Source of the DNA: Agrobacterium tumefaciens
GTDB taxonomy: Bacteria; Pseudomonadota; Alphaproteobacteria; Rhizobiales; Rhizobiaceae
Reading direction: 5' to 3'
Length of the DNA stretch: 64,000 nucleotides
Assembly (NCBI RefSeq): GCF_005221385.1
Contig: NZ_CP039903.1
Span: forward strand, 1,984,001-2,048,000
Shown: positions 35,933 to 44,304 of the stretch, in pieces
Numbering within the stretch: the stretch's first letter is position 1
Layout of the letters: each line of letters starts with the position of its first letter
Notes under the pieces: model-generated
What the model saw: only the letters and a program-made list of their open reading frames with translations
Database searches by the model: none
Told to the model about the DNA's origin: nothing
Translations under genes and position numbers: made by a program

Positions 35933-38320
35933 ATGGCTCATTCCGTCGAAAGCCGCTTTATCGCGATTGTTTCCGGCGCACTTCTTACAGTGGTCGCTCC
36001 GCTCTTTACGCTTTTGCTGACGCTCTCCTACAACGAGGCCATCCGTAGCCAGCGCAATCACCTTGAGATTCTGCTGTCGACAAATTCGCAGGCGCTCGCC
36101 CGTCCCCTTTGGGATATGGACGACGACACCATAAATCAGATTACCGGAACCCTTGTTTCCGACCCGATGATCAAGATGGTCGAGGTCAAGGATACGTCCG
36201 GCCAGCTCGATATCGTGCAGACGGCTGGTAGCGACATTATTCAGGATGCCGCCTCGACGACGCGCGAGGTAACCTACAAGACGACGAAGGGCACGGTCAC
36301 TGTCGGTGAACTGACGGTCTATTACGACAATGTCAGCCTTCTCACCTCTCTCAGCCGCACCGAGATGGCGTTCATCACGATTTTCGTTCTGGCCATCTTG
36401 ACCATCGTTCTGGCGGCCATTGCCGGCAACCGCTTCATGGTCATCCGCCCGCTGATGCGGCTTGCGGCAGCGATAGAGGCGACACGGCGTCTCGGCTCCC
36501 GCCACCATGTCGACTGGCGCTCAAAGGATGAGATCGGCCGGCTGGCGAAAAGCTTCAACGAAATGCAGACCCAGCTTGAAAAGGAAGAGCTGGAGATCAA
36601 GAACGCCCATGAGCGCAAGACGGAAATCTACAACCGGACGCCCGCCATGCTGTTCTCGCTCGACAGGCACGATCGGATTGCCGCAGTCAGCGATTATTGG
36701 GTGCAGGCGACGGGTTATGACCGCGCCAGGATACTCGGCCTCAACTTCGCCGATCTTATCCACCCGGATGACCGTTCCCTGTTCCAGGAACGCAAGGCGA
36801 CGCAACAGTCGCCCGAGGCTTCGCATGTCGGCATCACCATCCGCTTTCATTGCATGGGTGGCAGCGTCATGGATGCGCTCATCCTCGAAAAAGCCCTCGA
36901 TTCCGGCGACGCGGCACAGCAGAGCACATGCCTCTGCGTCATGACTGACGTGACCGAATTGCGCCAGTCGGAAAAACGCAACCGCCAGCAGGCCATTTCC
37001 GACCATTTGACCGGCCTCTTCAACCGTCAGGGTTTTGAGTCGATCCTCGACCTGCAAATCCGTGAAGCGGACAGGAACGCTAGCGAGCTGGCCTGCCTGT
37101 TCATCGATCTGGACCGGTTCAAGGCCATTAACGACAATCTCGGCCATGCGGTGGGCGACGCGGTTCTGCGTGAATTCACGCTGAAACTCGAACCCCTGCT
37201 GACACCGCTGGACAGCGCGTCGCGTCTGGGCGGCGATGAATTCGCCATCCTGCTTGCCGGCGACACGGTAGAAGAGCGCGCCTTGCAGTTCTGCGAGCGG
37301 ATTTGCGCCATACTGGATACGCCTTTTGAGATCGGCAGCAACAGCATCCGCCTCAGCGCCAGCATCGGCATGGCGGTTTATCCTCTGCACGCCACCAGCG
37401 CCGCCGAGCTTCTGCAAAATGCCGACATGGCCATGTATAGCCGCAAAAGAACGGGCAAGAACGGCTCGCAGATCTTCGACAGTTCGATCATGGACCGGGC
37501 GCGCGAACATGCGGAACTGGAGCGGGATATCGCACAGGCGCTTTCCGAAGACTGGTTCGAGGCGCATTTCCAGCCAATTCAAGACCTCGCAACCGGCGGA
37601 ACGGCGGGCTTCGAGGCCTTGCTGCGTCTCAACCACCCGGAAAAGGGTCTGCTCTCCCCCGCCGCCATCATCAGCCTTGCGGAAGAAAACGGCACCATCC
37701 ATCGCATCGGCAATGTCATTCTCGATCAGTCGATCGCCAATCTTGCCAGGCTGTCGCGTCTGCCGGGCCTGGAACAGACCTATGTGGCAGTGAATTTTTC
37801 ACCGCTGCAATTCGAACCGGGCTTGCCGACGCGGATCGCCGGCGTTCTGCATCGGCACGGCATTCTTCCCAGGCGACTGGTCATCGAGATAACCGAGGCC
37901 GTCATCATGAAGGACGACCCGCAAATCCGGGCGATCCTCAACGCCATTCACCAGCTGGGCTGCCGCATCGCGCTGGATGATTTCGGCACGGGTTATTCCT
38001 CGCTCAGCTATCTCAGCCGTTTTCCGGTCGATATCGTCAAGATCGACCAGTCCTTCACCCGCTCCATCTGCGACGACGCAGTGGAAATCAGGCAGCGCAA
38101 CCGCATGCTGGTCGAAGGCATAGCGGCCATCTCGCACAAGATGAACTGCACCGTCATCGCCGAGGGCGTCGAGACGGAAGAGCAGAAGGAACTTCTGACG
38201 GAAATAGGCGCTGACTACGGACAGGGTTATTTTTTCGCAAGGCCACAGCCCGTCGAACGGCTGATCAAGACATTGGACACAATATCCGATATTGGCCGCG
38301 TCGCGGCACGGCAAGCGTGA
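35933..38320 (+). CDS. HAMP-PAS-GGDEF-EAL membrane protein (c-di-GMP turnover)
   Basis: 795 residues. TM1 spans residues 10-33, a periplasmic sensor of about 110 residues follows, TM2 is near 145-165 (FITIFVLAILTIVLAAIAG), and HAMP comes next. A PAS domain (about 230-345) includes VSDYWVQATGYDRARILGLN. GGDEF is intact (RLGGDEFAIL) with TxxD instead of the RxxD inhibitory site. EAL is intact: FEALLRLNHP, EITEAV, DDFGTGYSSL, AEGVETEE. It may be bifunctional. The substrate-binding protein gene follows after 16 bp and may supply its sensory input. Confidence 0.93.
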   Translation: MAHSVESRFIAIVSGALLTVVAPLFTLLLTLSYNEAIRSQRNHLEILLSTNSQALARPLWDMDDDTINQITGTLVSDPMIKMVEVKDTSGQLDIVQTAGSDIIQDAASTTREVTYKTTKGTVTVGELTVYYDNVSLLTSLSRTEMAFITIFVLAILTIVLAAIAGNRFMVIRPLMRLAAAIEATRRLGSRHHVDWRSKDEIGRLAKSFNEMQTQLEKEELEIKNAHERKTEIYNRTPAMLFSLDRHDRIAAVSDYWVQATGYDRARILGLNFADLIHPDDRSLFQERKATQQSPEASHVGITIRFHCMGGSVMDALILEKALDSGDAAQQSTCLCVMTDVTELRQSEKRNRQQAISDHLTGLFNRQGFESILDLQIREADRNASELACLFIDLDRFKAINDNLGHAVGDAVLREFTLKLEPLLTPLDSASRLGGDEFAILLAGDTVEERALQFCERICAILDTPFEIGSNSIRLSASIGMAVYPLHATSAAELLQNADMAMYSRKRTGKNGSQIFDSSIMDRAREHAELERDIAQALSEDWFEAHFQPIQDLATGGTAGFEALLRLNHPEKGLLSPAAIISLAEENGTIHRIGNVILDQSIANLARLSRLPGLEQTYVAVNFSPLQFEPGLPTRIAGVLHRHGILPRRLVIEITEAVIMKDDPQIRAILNAIHQLGCRIALDDFGTGYSSLSYLSRFPVDIVKIDQSFTRSICDDAVEIRQRNRMLVEGIAAISHKMNCTVIAEGVETEEQKELLTEIGADYGQGYFFARPQPVERLIKTLDTISDIGRVAARQA

Positions 38321-38336
38321 GGCGGTGGGAAGAGCC

Positions 38337-39065
38337 ATGGGATTGATCCGCATTTGTCTGATCTTTCTTGCTCTCGCACTCCCGTTCGCCCCATGGCCGG
38401 CCAGCGCGGCCAAGCTTTTCCTGACAACCGAAGTCTATCCCCCGTATAATCAGCAGGCCGCCGACGGCAGCGTGCACGGCGTTTATTTCGATCAGCTGAA
38501 GATCGTGCTGGAGGAAACCGGCACCAGTTATGAAGTCGCTGTCATGCCCTGGGCGCGGGCAATTGCCCTGGCCACGACACAGACCATGTATTGCGTCTTC
38601 GCCACGGCGCGAACGCCGGAGCGGGAAAAACTCTTCAAATGGGTCTCGCCTATTCACAGCGATCGCAACATTCTCGTGGCGCGCCGTAAAGCGGATATCA
38701 ATGTCTCCAGCCTTGAGGACGCGAAGAAATACCGCGTCGGCACCCAGCGTGGCGACTATACCGAAACCCTTCTGGAAACGCTCGGCTTCCCGCAGGTGGA
38801 TGTCGGTGCCGATTTCCAGATCACGCTTCACAAGCTGAAAGCGGGGCGCATCGACCTCATGCCCATGTCGGAAAGTACCTTCAAAAGCCTGCCGGTTGGC
38901 ACGTTCAGGGAAGTGATTACCCTGACACGGCAACAGCTGGGCCTAGCCTGCAACAAAAGCGTTCCCGACGCGCTTATCGCAAAATTGCAGGCGCGGCTGG
39001 ACAGGCTGATCGCTGATGGAACGCAGCAGCGGATATTCGACCGCTACAATCTCGTCAGCCCCTGA
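38337..39065 (+). CDS. Periplasmic solute-binding protein (transporter-type, no transporter genes nearby)
   Basis: 242 residues with a signal peptide (IRICLIFLALALPFAPW, cleavage after ASA at about residue 24). A type II solute-binding fold of the amino-acid/PBPb kind follows (LFLTTEVYPPYNQQAADGSV, YFDQLKIVLEETG, then VMPWARAIALA). No ABC permease or ATPase genes are adjacent. It starts 16 bp after the GGDEF-EAL gene, so it is likely co-transcribed and may act as a ligand receptor for that protein's periplasmic part. That link is inferred. Confidence 0.85.
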   Translation: MGLIRICLIFLALALPFAPWPASAAKLFLTTEVYPPYNQQAADGSVHGVYFDQLKIVLEETGTSYEVAVMPWARAIALATTQTMYCVFATARTPEREKLFKWVSPIHSDRNILVARRKADINVSSLEDAKKYRVGTQRGDYTETLLETLGFPQVDVGADFQITLHKLKAGRIDLMPMSESTFKSLPVGTFREVITLTRQQLGLACNKSVPDALIAKLQARLDRLIADGTQQRIFDRYNLVSP

Positions 39066-39157
39066 AGCGACATCCCGCAAATCCATAAAAAGATTGACAG
39101 CCGGCGGATTTCGGGATGGTGACAACAGCAGCATCAGGTAAAACGCGGACATGCCCC

Positions 39158-39874
39158 ATGAAGATCATCGCAGGACTTGGTAATCCCGGCGCACAATATG
39201 CGGGAAACCGCCACAATATTGGTTTCATGGCCGTCGACGCGCTGCAGCGCCTGCCCTCCTTTTCGCCCTGGTCCAAGAAATTCAAGGCGGAGATTTCCGA
39301 AGGTGAAATCGCCGGCGAGAAGGTTCTGCTGATGAAGCCGCTCACCTATATGAACCTTTCCGGCGAGTCCGTCGGCGAGGCCATGCGCTTCTTCAAGCTG
39401 GCGCCGGGCGACATCATCGCCATCCATGACGAACTCGATCTTCTCGCCGGCCGCACGCGCATCAAGACGGGCGGCGGTCATGGCGGCCATAATGGCCTGA
39501 AATCGCTCGATGCCCATTGCGGCAAGGAATACCGTCGCCTGCGCCTCGGCATTGGCCACCCCGGCGACAAGGAGCGGGTGCACGGCCACGTGCTCGGCGA
39601 TTTCGCCAAGGCCGACCGGGTCTGGCTCGATCCGCTTTTGGACGCCATTGCCGACAATGCCGCCATGCTGGTGAAGGGTGAGGATTCGCAGCTGATGAAC
39701 AAGCTGGCACTTGCCACGGGCAGCAAGCCGGAGGCAGAAAAGCCGGCAAAGGCGGCCAAACCCGCCGGGCAGTCCCACATCCATCAGGCGCGCAACAGCG
39801 CCCAGCCGAAAAAGCTGCCGGAAACCGGACCGATGGCTGAAATGCTGAAGCGAATGTTCGGTAAGAAGGACTAG
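39158..39874 (+). CDS. pth: Peptidyl-tRNA hydrolase
   Basis: 238 residues. Pth releases peptides from prematurely dropped peptidyl-tRNA. The catalytic set is visible: Asn in [16 protein letters not shown], His in RHNIGF, Asp in [10 protein letters not shown], and the [12 protein letters not shown] loop. It has a 40-residue C-terminal extension rich in Lys, Ala and Pro ending [10 protein letters not shown], longer than the E. coli enzyme. The next gene starts 5 bp after its stop. Confidence 0.96.
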   Translation: MKIIAGLGNPGAQYAGNRHNIGFMAVDALQRLPSFSPWSKKFKAEISEGEIAGEKVLLMKPLTYMNLSGESVGEAMRFFKLAPGDIIAIHDELDLLAGRTRIKTGGGHGGHNGLKSLDAHCGKEYRRLRLGIGHPGDKERVHGHVLGDFAKADRVWLDPLLDAIADNAAMLVKGEDSQLMNKLALATGSKPEAEKPAKAAKPAGQSHIHQARNSAQPKKLPETGPMAEMLKRMFGKKD

Positions 39875-39879
39875 CTCGA

Positions 39880-40332
39880 ATGCTTTCAGAGACCATCGCC
39901 CTGCGCGAAGCCGGTCCCGGCGATCTGCCTGGCCTGCTTGAGCTTTACCAGTCGCTCAATCCATCGGACCCCGAATTGACGATGCATGAGGCTGGTGCGC
40001 CCTTCGCCGCCATGCTCAACCAGCCCGGCCTGACCGTGTTTTTGGCAATGCATGACGGACAGCCGGTTGCGACCGCCACGCTTCTGATTGTTCCAAACCT
40101 GACACGCGCCGCCCGCCCCTATGCTCTCATCGAGAATGTGGTGACGCTGGAAGCGCTTCGCGGCCGGGGATATGGCCGCATGGTCGTCCGCCATGCCATC
40201 GAGGCCGCCTTTGCCGTAAACTGTTACAAGGTCATGCTGCTGACGGGCCGCGACGACCCCGCAGTTCATGCCTTTTACGAAAGTTGCAGTTTTGTGCAGA
40301 ACAAGACCGGCTTTCAGATCCGGCAGGACTAA
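39880..40332 (+). CDS. GNAT-family N-acetyltransferase
   Basis: 150 residues with a GNAT fold. The acetyl-CoA pyrophosphate-binding motif reads LEALRGRGYGRMVVRHAIE near residue 95, followed by CYKVMLLTGR and AVHAFYESCSF, the usual last strand and helix. The substrate is unknown. It lies 5 bp after pth and is probably on the same transcript. It is convergent with clpS. Confidence 0.88.
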   Translation: MLSETIALREAGPGDLPGLLELYQSLNPSDPELTMHEAGAPFAAMLNQPGLTVFLAMHDGQPVATATLLIVPNLTRAARPYALIENVVTLEALRGRGYGRMVVRHAIEAAFAVNCYKVMLLTGRDDPAVHAFYESCSFVQNKTGFQIRQD

Positions 40333-40335
40333 TGT

Positions 40336-40647
40336 TTACTCTTCCGGCTCGGTGGTGAACATCAGCGGAAAACCGGCCTCCTTGCCAAGATCGGTCGCCT
40401 CCTTGGCCTTGGTCTCGGCGATGTCGCGCTCACAGACGACAACCACCGCACTGCCGAAGCGATGCGCCGTCATCATCACCCGGTGGCCGGTTTCCTCGCT
40501 CATGCGAAAGACGGCCTTCAGCACCACGGTGACAAATTCGCGCGGCGTATAGTCGTCATTCAGCAGCATGACCTTGTAGAGCTTCGGCCGCTCCAGCTTC
40601 GGTTTGACTTTCGGTTTCGGTTTGAGATCGACAGGACTGTCACTCAT
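40336..40647 (-). CDS. clpS: ClpS adaptor protein (second rhizobial paralogue type)
   Basis: 103 residues. The ClpS core KVMLLNDDYTPREFVTVVL contains the N-degron pocket residues (NDDYT), and VMMTAHRFGSAVVVVCERDIAETK follows. ClpS delivers proteins with N-terminal bulky residues to ClpAP. No clpA lies beside it. Agrobacterium carries two ClpS proteins, and the one away from clpA is usually called ClpS2. This is probably that copy, but the assignment rests on position. Confidence 0.9.
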   Translation of the reverse strand: MSDSPVDLKPKPKVKPKLERPKLYKVMLLNDDYTPREFVTVVLKAVFRMSEETGHRVMMTAHRFGSAVVVVCERDIAETKAKEATDLGKEAGFPLMFTTEPEE

Positions 40648-40890
40648 GATTGTCGCTCGTCATGGTGGTTCATCATCGTGGTTCAGGGGAAAAATCCCGC
40701 TGGATGGCGAAAGATCGCGCTTTGGACCCGCTTATATTGCGCCGCAACCGCGCTATCGGCAAGCCTGCCCGGAAATCGTCACCTTTCGCAGGGCTTTGCC
40801 AGCCCAAATCGGCCCGCGGGCTTGACCTTGCCCTGCCCTTTCCGCAAAAGGCTCCTCAACGAATTCTTTCAAACGGACAGGTTTCAAGCC

Positions 40891-41994
40891 ATGGGCTTCA
40901 AATGCGGTATCGTTGGATTGCCAAATGTCGGCAAGTCCACCCTCTTCAACGCGCTGACGAAAACGGCCGCCGCACAGGCCGCCAACTATCCTTTCTGCAC
41001 CATCGAGCCGAACACCGGCGAGGTTGCGGTGCCCGATCCGCGTATGCAGCAGCTTGCGGCCATCGCCGGTTCGAAGGAAATCATTCCGACCCGCATCTCC
41101 TTCGTGGACATTGCCGGCCTGGTGCGTGGCGCATCGAAGGGTGAAGGTCTCGGCAACAAGTTCCTCGCCAATATTCGCGAAGTCGATGCCGTCGTACACG
41201 TACTGCGCTGCTTTGAAGACGACGATATCACCCACGTGGAAGGCCGCATCAACCCGGTCGGCGATGCCGAAACAATCGAGACCGAACTGATGCTCGCCGA
41301 CCTCGAAAGCCTGGAACGCCGCGTCGAGCAGACCCGCAAGCGCGCCAGCAGCAAGGACAAGGAATCCCTCGCCCAGCTTCCCGTCATGGAAGCCGTCATC
41401 GCGCTGCTGAACGACGGAAAGCCGGCACGCCTGCTTTTGAAGACGCTGGCAGCCGAGGAGATCGAAATCCTCAAAAGCCTCAATCTTCTGACGTCGCACC
41501 CGGTGCTTTATGTCTGCAACGTCTCGGAAGCCGACGCATCGTCCGGCAACGAGCACACCGAGGCCGTCGCAGCGATGGCAAAGCAGCAGGGCGCCGAATG
41601 CGTGATCATCTCGGCGGCGATCGAAGCCGAAGTTGCACAGCTTCCGGCCGATGAAGCAGAGGAATTCCTCTCGGCCCTCGGTCTTAACGAGGCCGGTCTC
41701 GATCGGCTGATCCGCGCCGGCTATCACCTGCTCGACCTCATCACCTATTTCACCGTCGGCCCGAAGGAAACGCGCGCCTGGACGATCGTGCGTGGCACCA
41801 AGGCCCCCGCCGCCGCCGGCGTCATCCACACCGATTTCGAACGCGGCTTCATCCGCGCCTTCACCATCGGCTTTGACGACTACATCGCCTACAAGGGCGA
41901 AGTTGGCGCCAAGGAAGCCGGCAAGGGACGCGACGAAGGCAAGGAATATGTCGTTCAGGACGGCGACGTCATCCATTTCCGCTTCAACACCTGA
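40891..41994 (+). CDS. ychF: Redox-regulated ATPase/GTPase YchF (OBG family)
   Basis: 367 residues, the family's normal length. G1 is GLPNVGKSTLFNALT, G3 is DIAGLVRGASKGEGLGN, and the G4 region NVSEAD departs from NKxD, which explains ATP preference. A helical domain (about 130-200) and a C-terminal TGS domain (TRAWTIVRGTKAPAAAGVIH) follow. YchF binds ribosomes and affects stress responses. It is normally next to pth; here a GNAT gene and clpS lie between them. Confidence 0.95.
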   Translation: MGFKCGIVGLPNVGKSTLFNALTKTAAAQAANYPFCTIEPNTGEVAVPDPRMQQLAAIAGSKEIIPTRISFVDIAGLVRGASKGEGLGNKFLANIREVDAVVHVLRCFEDDDITHVEGRINPVGDAETIETELMLADLESLERRVEQTRKRASSKDKESLAQLPVMEAVIALLNDGKPARLLLKTLAAEEIEILKSLNLLTSHPVLYVCNVSEADASSGNEHTEAVAAMAKQQGAECVIISAAIEAEVAQLPADEAEEFLSALGLNEAGLDRLIRAGYHLLDLITYFTVGPKETRAWTIVRGTKAPAAAGVIHTDFERGFIRAFTIGFDDYIAYKGEVGAKEAGKGRDEGKEYVVQDGDVIHFRFNT

Positions 41995-42066
41995 TCTGGT
42001 TTGGGCGGGGTGATGATCGGCCCGTTTCGTTATGTAACGCTAACCGAATTACCCCGGACATTGCCG

Positions 42067-42198
42067 CTTGTTTCTTCTCCCCGCCGGGGAGAAGATGGCC
42101 CGAAGGGTCGGATGAGGGGGCAACGTTGCCGTACCTCTCGACCCTCGCCCCCTCATCCCGCTGCCGCGACCTTCTCCCCGGCGGGGAGAAGAAGCAAG
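42067..42198. repeat. Large imperfect intergenic palindrome
   Basis: Arms of about 53 bp (42067-42121 and 42146-42198) are inverted copies with a few mismatches around a 24-bp centre. The outer part is near perfect (TTCTTCTCCCC-GCCGGGGAGAAG type) and each arm contains its own small palindrome. It fills most of the 325-bp gap between ychF and the MaoC pair. It looks like a dispersed rhizobial intergenic element, though only one copy is in this window. Confidence 0.85.
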
Positions 42199-42319
42199 AC
42201 GCGCTAACTCTCTTCATATCACCTTCCCATTCCCACATTTCCGGCTTCGATTTGACCTTTACGTAAAGGGAAAAATCATCTTAGATGCGCCGACATTGAC
42301 TGTGCGAAGGGAGGACGCC

Positions 42320-42793
42320 ATGACGCCGGTCGCGATTTACACCTATGAGGATTTTTCCGTCGGGCGGGAATTCCCCCTCGGACCGCAATCGATTTCCGCA
42401 GAGCAGATCATTGCTTTCGCCAGCGAATTCGATCCGCAACCCATGCATCTTTCCGAAGAAGCCGGCCGTCAGAGCATTCTCGGCGGGCTGGCGGCATCAG
42501 GCTGGCACACCTGCAGCCTGCTGATGCGGATGATGGCAGACAGCTATATTGCCAATTCAACCTCGCAGGGCAGCCCCGGCATCGATTACGTCGACTGGAA
42601 AAAGCCGGTTCTGGCCGGAGACACGCTTTCGGGAAAATCCATCGTTCTGGAACAGCGCCCTTCCGCGTCGCGCGCTGGCATCGGCCTCGTGAAATTCCGC
42701 CATGAGCTTTACAATCAGCGCGGCATTCTGGTCGCGCAGGGCGAAAACACCGTAATGTTCCTGATGCGGGCAAACGGAGGCCTTGCAGCATGA
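42320..42793 (+). CDS. MaoC-family hotdog-fold dehydratase, first of a tandem pair
   Basis: 157 residues. It has a MaoC/R-hydratase type hotdog fold: SAEQIIAFASEFDPQPMHLS carries the catalytic Asp-x4-His region, and GGLAASGWHTCSLLMRMM follows. Such enzymes hydrate enoyl-CoA. GGGAGG precedes the ATG at 42320. It overlaps the next gene by four bases (ATGA). The two proteins are clearly related to each other and could form a heterodimer. Confidence 0.88.
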   Translation: MTPVAIYTYEDFSVGREFPLGPQSISAEQIIAFASEFDPQPMHLSEEAGRQSILGGLAASGWHTCSLLMRMMADSYIANSTSQGSPGIDYVDWKKPVLAGDTLSGKSIVLEQRPSASRAGIGLVKFRHELYNQRGILVAQGENTVMFLMRANGGLAA

Positions 42794-43257
42794 GACTGGC
42801 AGAATTATCCCCGATCGGCGAGCGCGTCACCCTCGACACGCTGCATTTTTCCGCCGAAGACATCATTCGCTTCGCCCGCGATTTTGATCCACAGCCCTTT
42901 CATCTCGATGCCGAAGCCGCCAGAGACAGCGTTTTCGGCGCGCTCTGCGCTTCCGGCTGGCACACCGGCGCGGGCTGGATGAAATGTTTTCTCTCCCATT
43001 GGGCAAAAGAGGTCAAAAGGCTGAAACAGCAGGGCATCGAGCCACCGCGGCTCGGCCCCTCTCCGGGGTTTCAAGAGCTCAAATGGAAGAAGCCGGTGTT
43101 TGCCGGTGATGATGTGACCTATTTCGTCACCCTGCTCGATGCCCGCCCGCTGGAATCAAGAGCAGGCATCTGGCTGAACACCACCTTCAATGAGGGCGTG
43201 AACCAGTCGGGCCAAACCGTGATGACCTTCCAGAGCGGGGTTCTGGAGTTCGAATAA
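42790..43257 (+). CDS. MaoC-family hotdog-fold dehydratase, second of a tandem pair
   Basis: 155 residues, a paralogue of the preceding protein: SAEDIIRFARDFDPQPFHLD and FGALCASGWHTGAGWMKCF align with the same blocks. Both copies keep the Asp and His of the hydratase motif, so both may be active. The insert RLKQQGIEPPRLGPSPG is specific to this copy. It is translationally coupled to the first gene. The substrate is not predictable. Confidence 0.88.
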   Translation: MRLAELSPIGERVTLDTLHFSAEDIIRFARDFDPQPFHLDAEAARDSVFGALCASGWHTGAGWMKCFLSHWAKEVKRLKQQGIEPPRLGPSPGFQELKWKKPVFAGDDVTYFVTLLDARPLESRAGIWLNTTFNEGVNQSGQTVMTFQSGVLEFE

Positions 43258-43300
43258 ACCCACCGGGGCAAAATGACTGCTGCCGATTGCCCCGGACAGC

Positions 43301-43344
43301 CTCAGAGCGTTTTCCCGAGTCGAAAAAAGCGAAAACGCTCTGAG
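43301..43344. repeat. 14-bp inverted repeat (CTCAGAGCGTTTTC type)
   Basis: A perfect 14-bp stem, 43301-43314 with 43331-43344, around a 16-bp loop, 44 bp after the MaoC2 stop. It has no T-run and could be a small dispersed element as easily as a terminator. Confidence 0.7.
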
Positions 43345-43351
43345 GCGTGCG

Positions 43352-43522
43352 GGGCGTTACCCCCCTCTGCCCTGCCGGGCATCTCCCCCTCAAGGGGGGA
43401 GATCGGCAAGACGCTCTTCCACCACTTCATTCGCAAAGGCTGAGATGGGCGAAACTTCGCCGCATATCGATCTCCCCCCTTGAGGGGGAGATGCCCGGCA
43501 GGGCAGAGGGGGGGTAACGCCC
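43352..43522. repeat. 54-bp near-perfect inverted repeat with 62-bp spacer
   Basis: Arm 1 (43352-43405) and arm 2 (43468-43522) are reverse complements apart from one C/G run of six versus seven bases. Each arm contains an inner palindrome (CCCCCTC.AAGGGGG type). It ends 8 bp before the stop codon of apt. It looks like a miniature mobile or intergenic mosaic element. Confidence 0.88.
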
Positions 43523-43530
43523 TGTACGCC

Positions 43531-44073
43531 TTAATGTCCCGAAAATTCCACCAGCGTCCGCACCTCGACGCCGAGGTCTTCGAGTTTCTTGCGGCCACCG
43601 AGATCGGGCAGATCGATAACAAAGCAGGCGGAAACGATATCCGCGCCCATCTGCCGCAAAAGCTTGACCGCGCCTTCGGCAGTGCCGCCGGTCGCGATCA
43701 GATCGTCGACCAGAATGACCTTCTCGCCGGGCTGCACGGCGTCCACATGCATTTCCATTTCGTCCACGCCATATTCCAGGCTGTAGGCAACCCGTACCGT
43801 GGTGTGCGGCAGCTTGCCCTTCTTGCGGATGGGCACGAAACCGGCCGAGAGCTGATGCGCCACCGCCCCGCCCAGAATGAAGCCGCGCGCTTCCATGCCG
43901 GCGATCTTGTCGATCTTCGTTCCCGCATAGGGCTGCACAAGCTCGTCCACCGCCCGCCGGAAAGCCCGGGGATTGCCAAGCAATGTGGTGATGTCCCGAA
44001 AGATGATGCCCGGCTTCGGATAGTCGGGAATGGAGCGGATGGCAGCGGAAAGCTCCGAAGCGATAAGGGTCAT
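43531..44073 (-). CDS. apt: Adenine phosphoribosyltransferase
   Basis: 180 residues. It salvages adenine with PRPP to AMP. It starts [20 protein letters not shown] and [14 protein letters not shown], both family blocks. [17 protein letters not shown] is the flexible loop, and the PRPP-binding motif is [20 protein letters not shown]. The PRPP source, prs, is 20 kb away. Its 3' end abuts the long inverted repeat. Confidence 0.95.
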   Translation of the reverse strand: MTLIASELSAAIRSIPDYPKPGIIFRDITTLLGNPRAFRRAVDELVQPYAGTKIDKIAGMEARGFILGGAVAHQLSAGFVPIRKKGKLPHTTVRVAYSLEYGVDEMEMHVDAVQPGEKVILVDDLIATGGTAEGAVKLLRQMGADIVSACFVIDLPDLGGRKKLEDLGVEVRTLVEFSGH

Positions 44074-44246
44074 GGTATTTCCATTTATATGGGAATGGAT
44101 CAGAAGGTTCGGGCCACCCTATCAATTTGATGGCGGCGGACCAACAAAAAAGGACCGCGACCTTCGGCCATGATCTGTTGCTACAGAACCTCAACGGCCT
44201 CAGTCGCGCGAACTGCGATCGGACAACAGCTCTGTCGGAGAGGCCA

Positions 44247-44278
44247 TAAAAAAGCCCCCACGGAAGACCGTGGGGGCC
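44247..44278 (-). terminator. Rho-independent terminator of the fbc operon
   Basis: On the minus strand, a GGCCCCCACGG/CCGTGGGGGCT stem followed by T6, 27 bp after the cytochrome c1 stop. Confidence 0.9.
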
Positions 44279-44304
44279 GTTGATTGTAGCCGCTTGAAAC
44301 CGGC

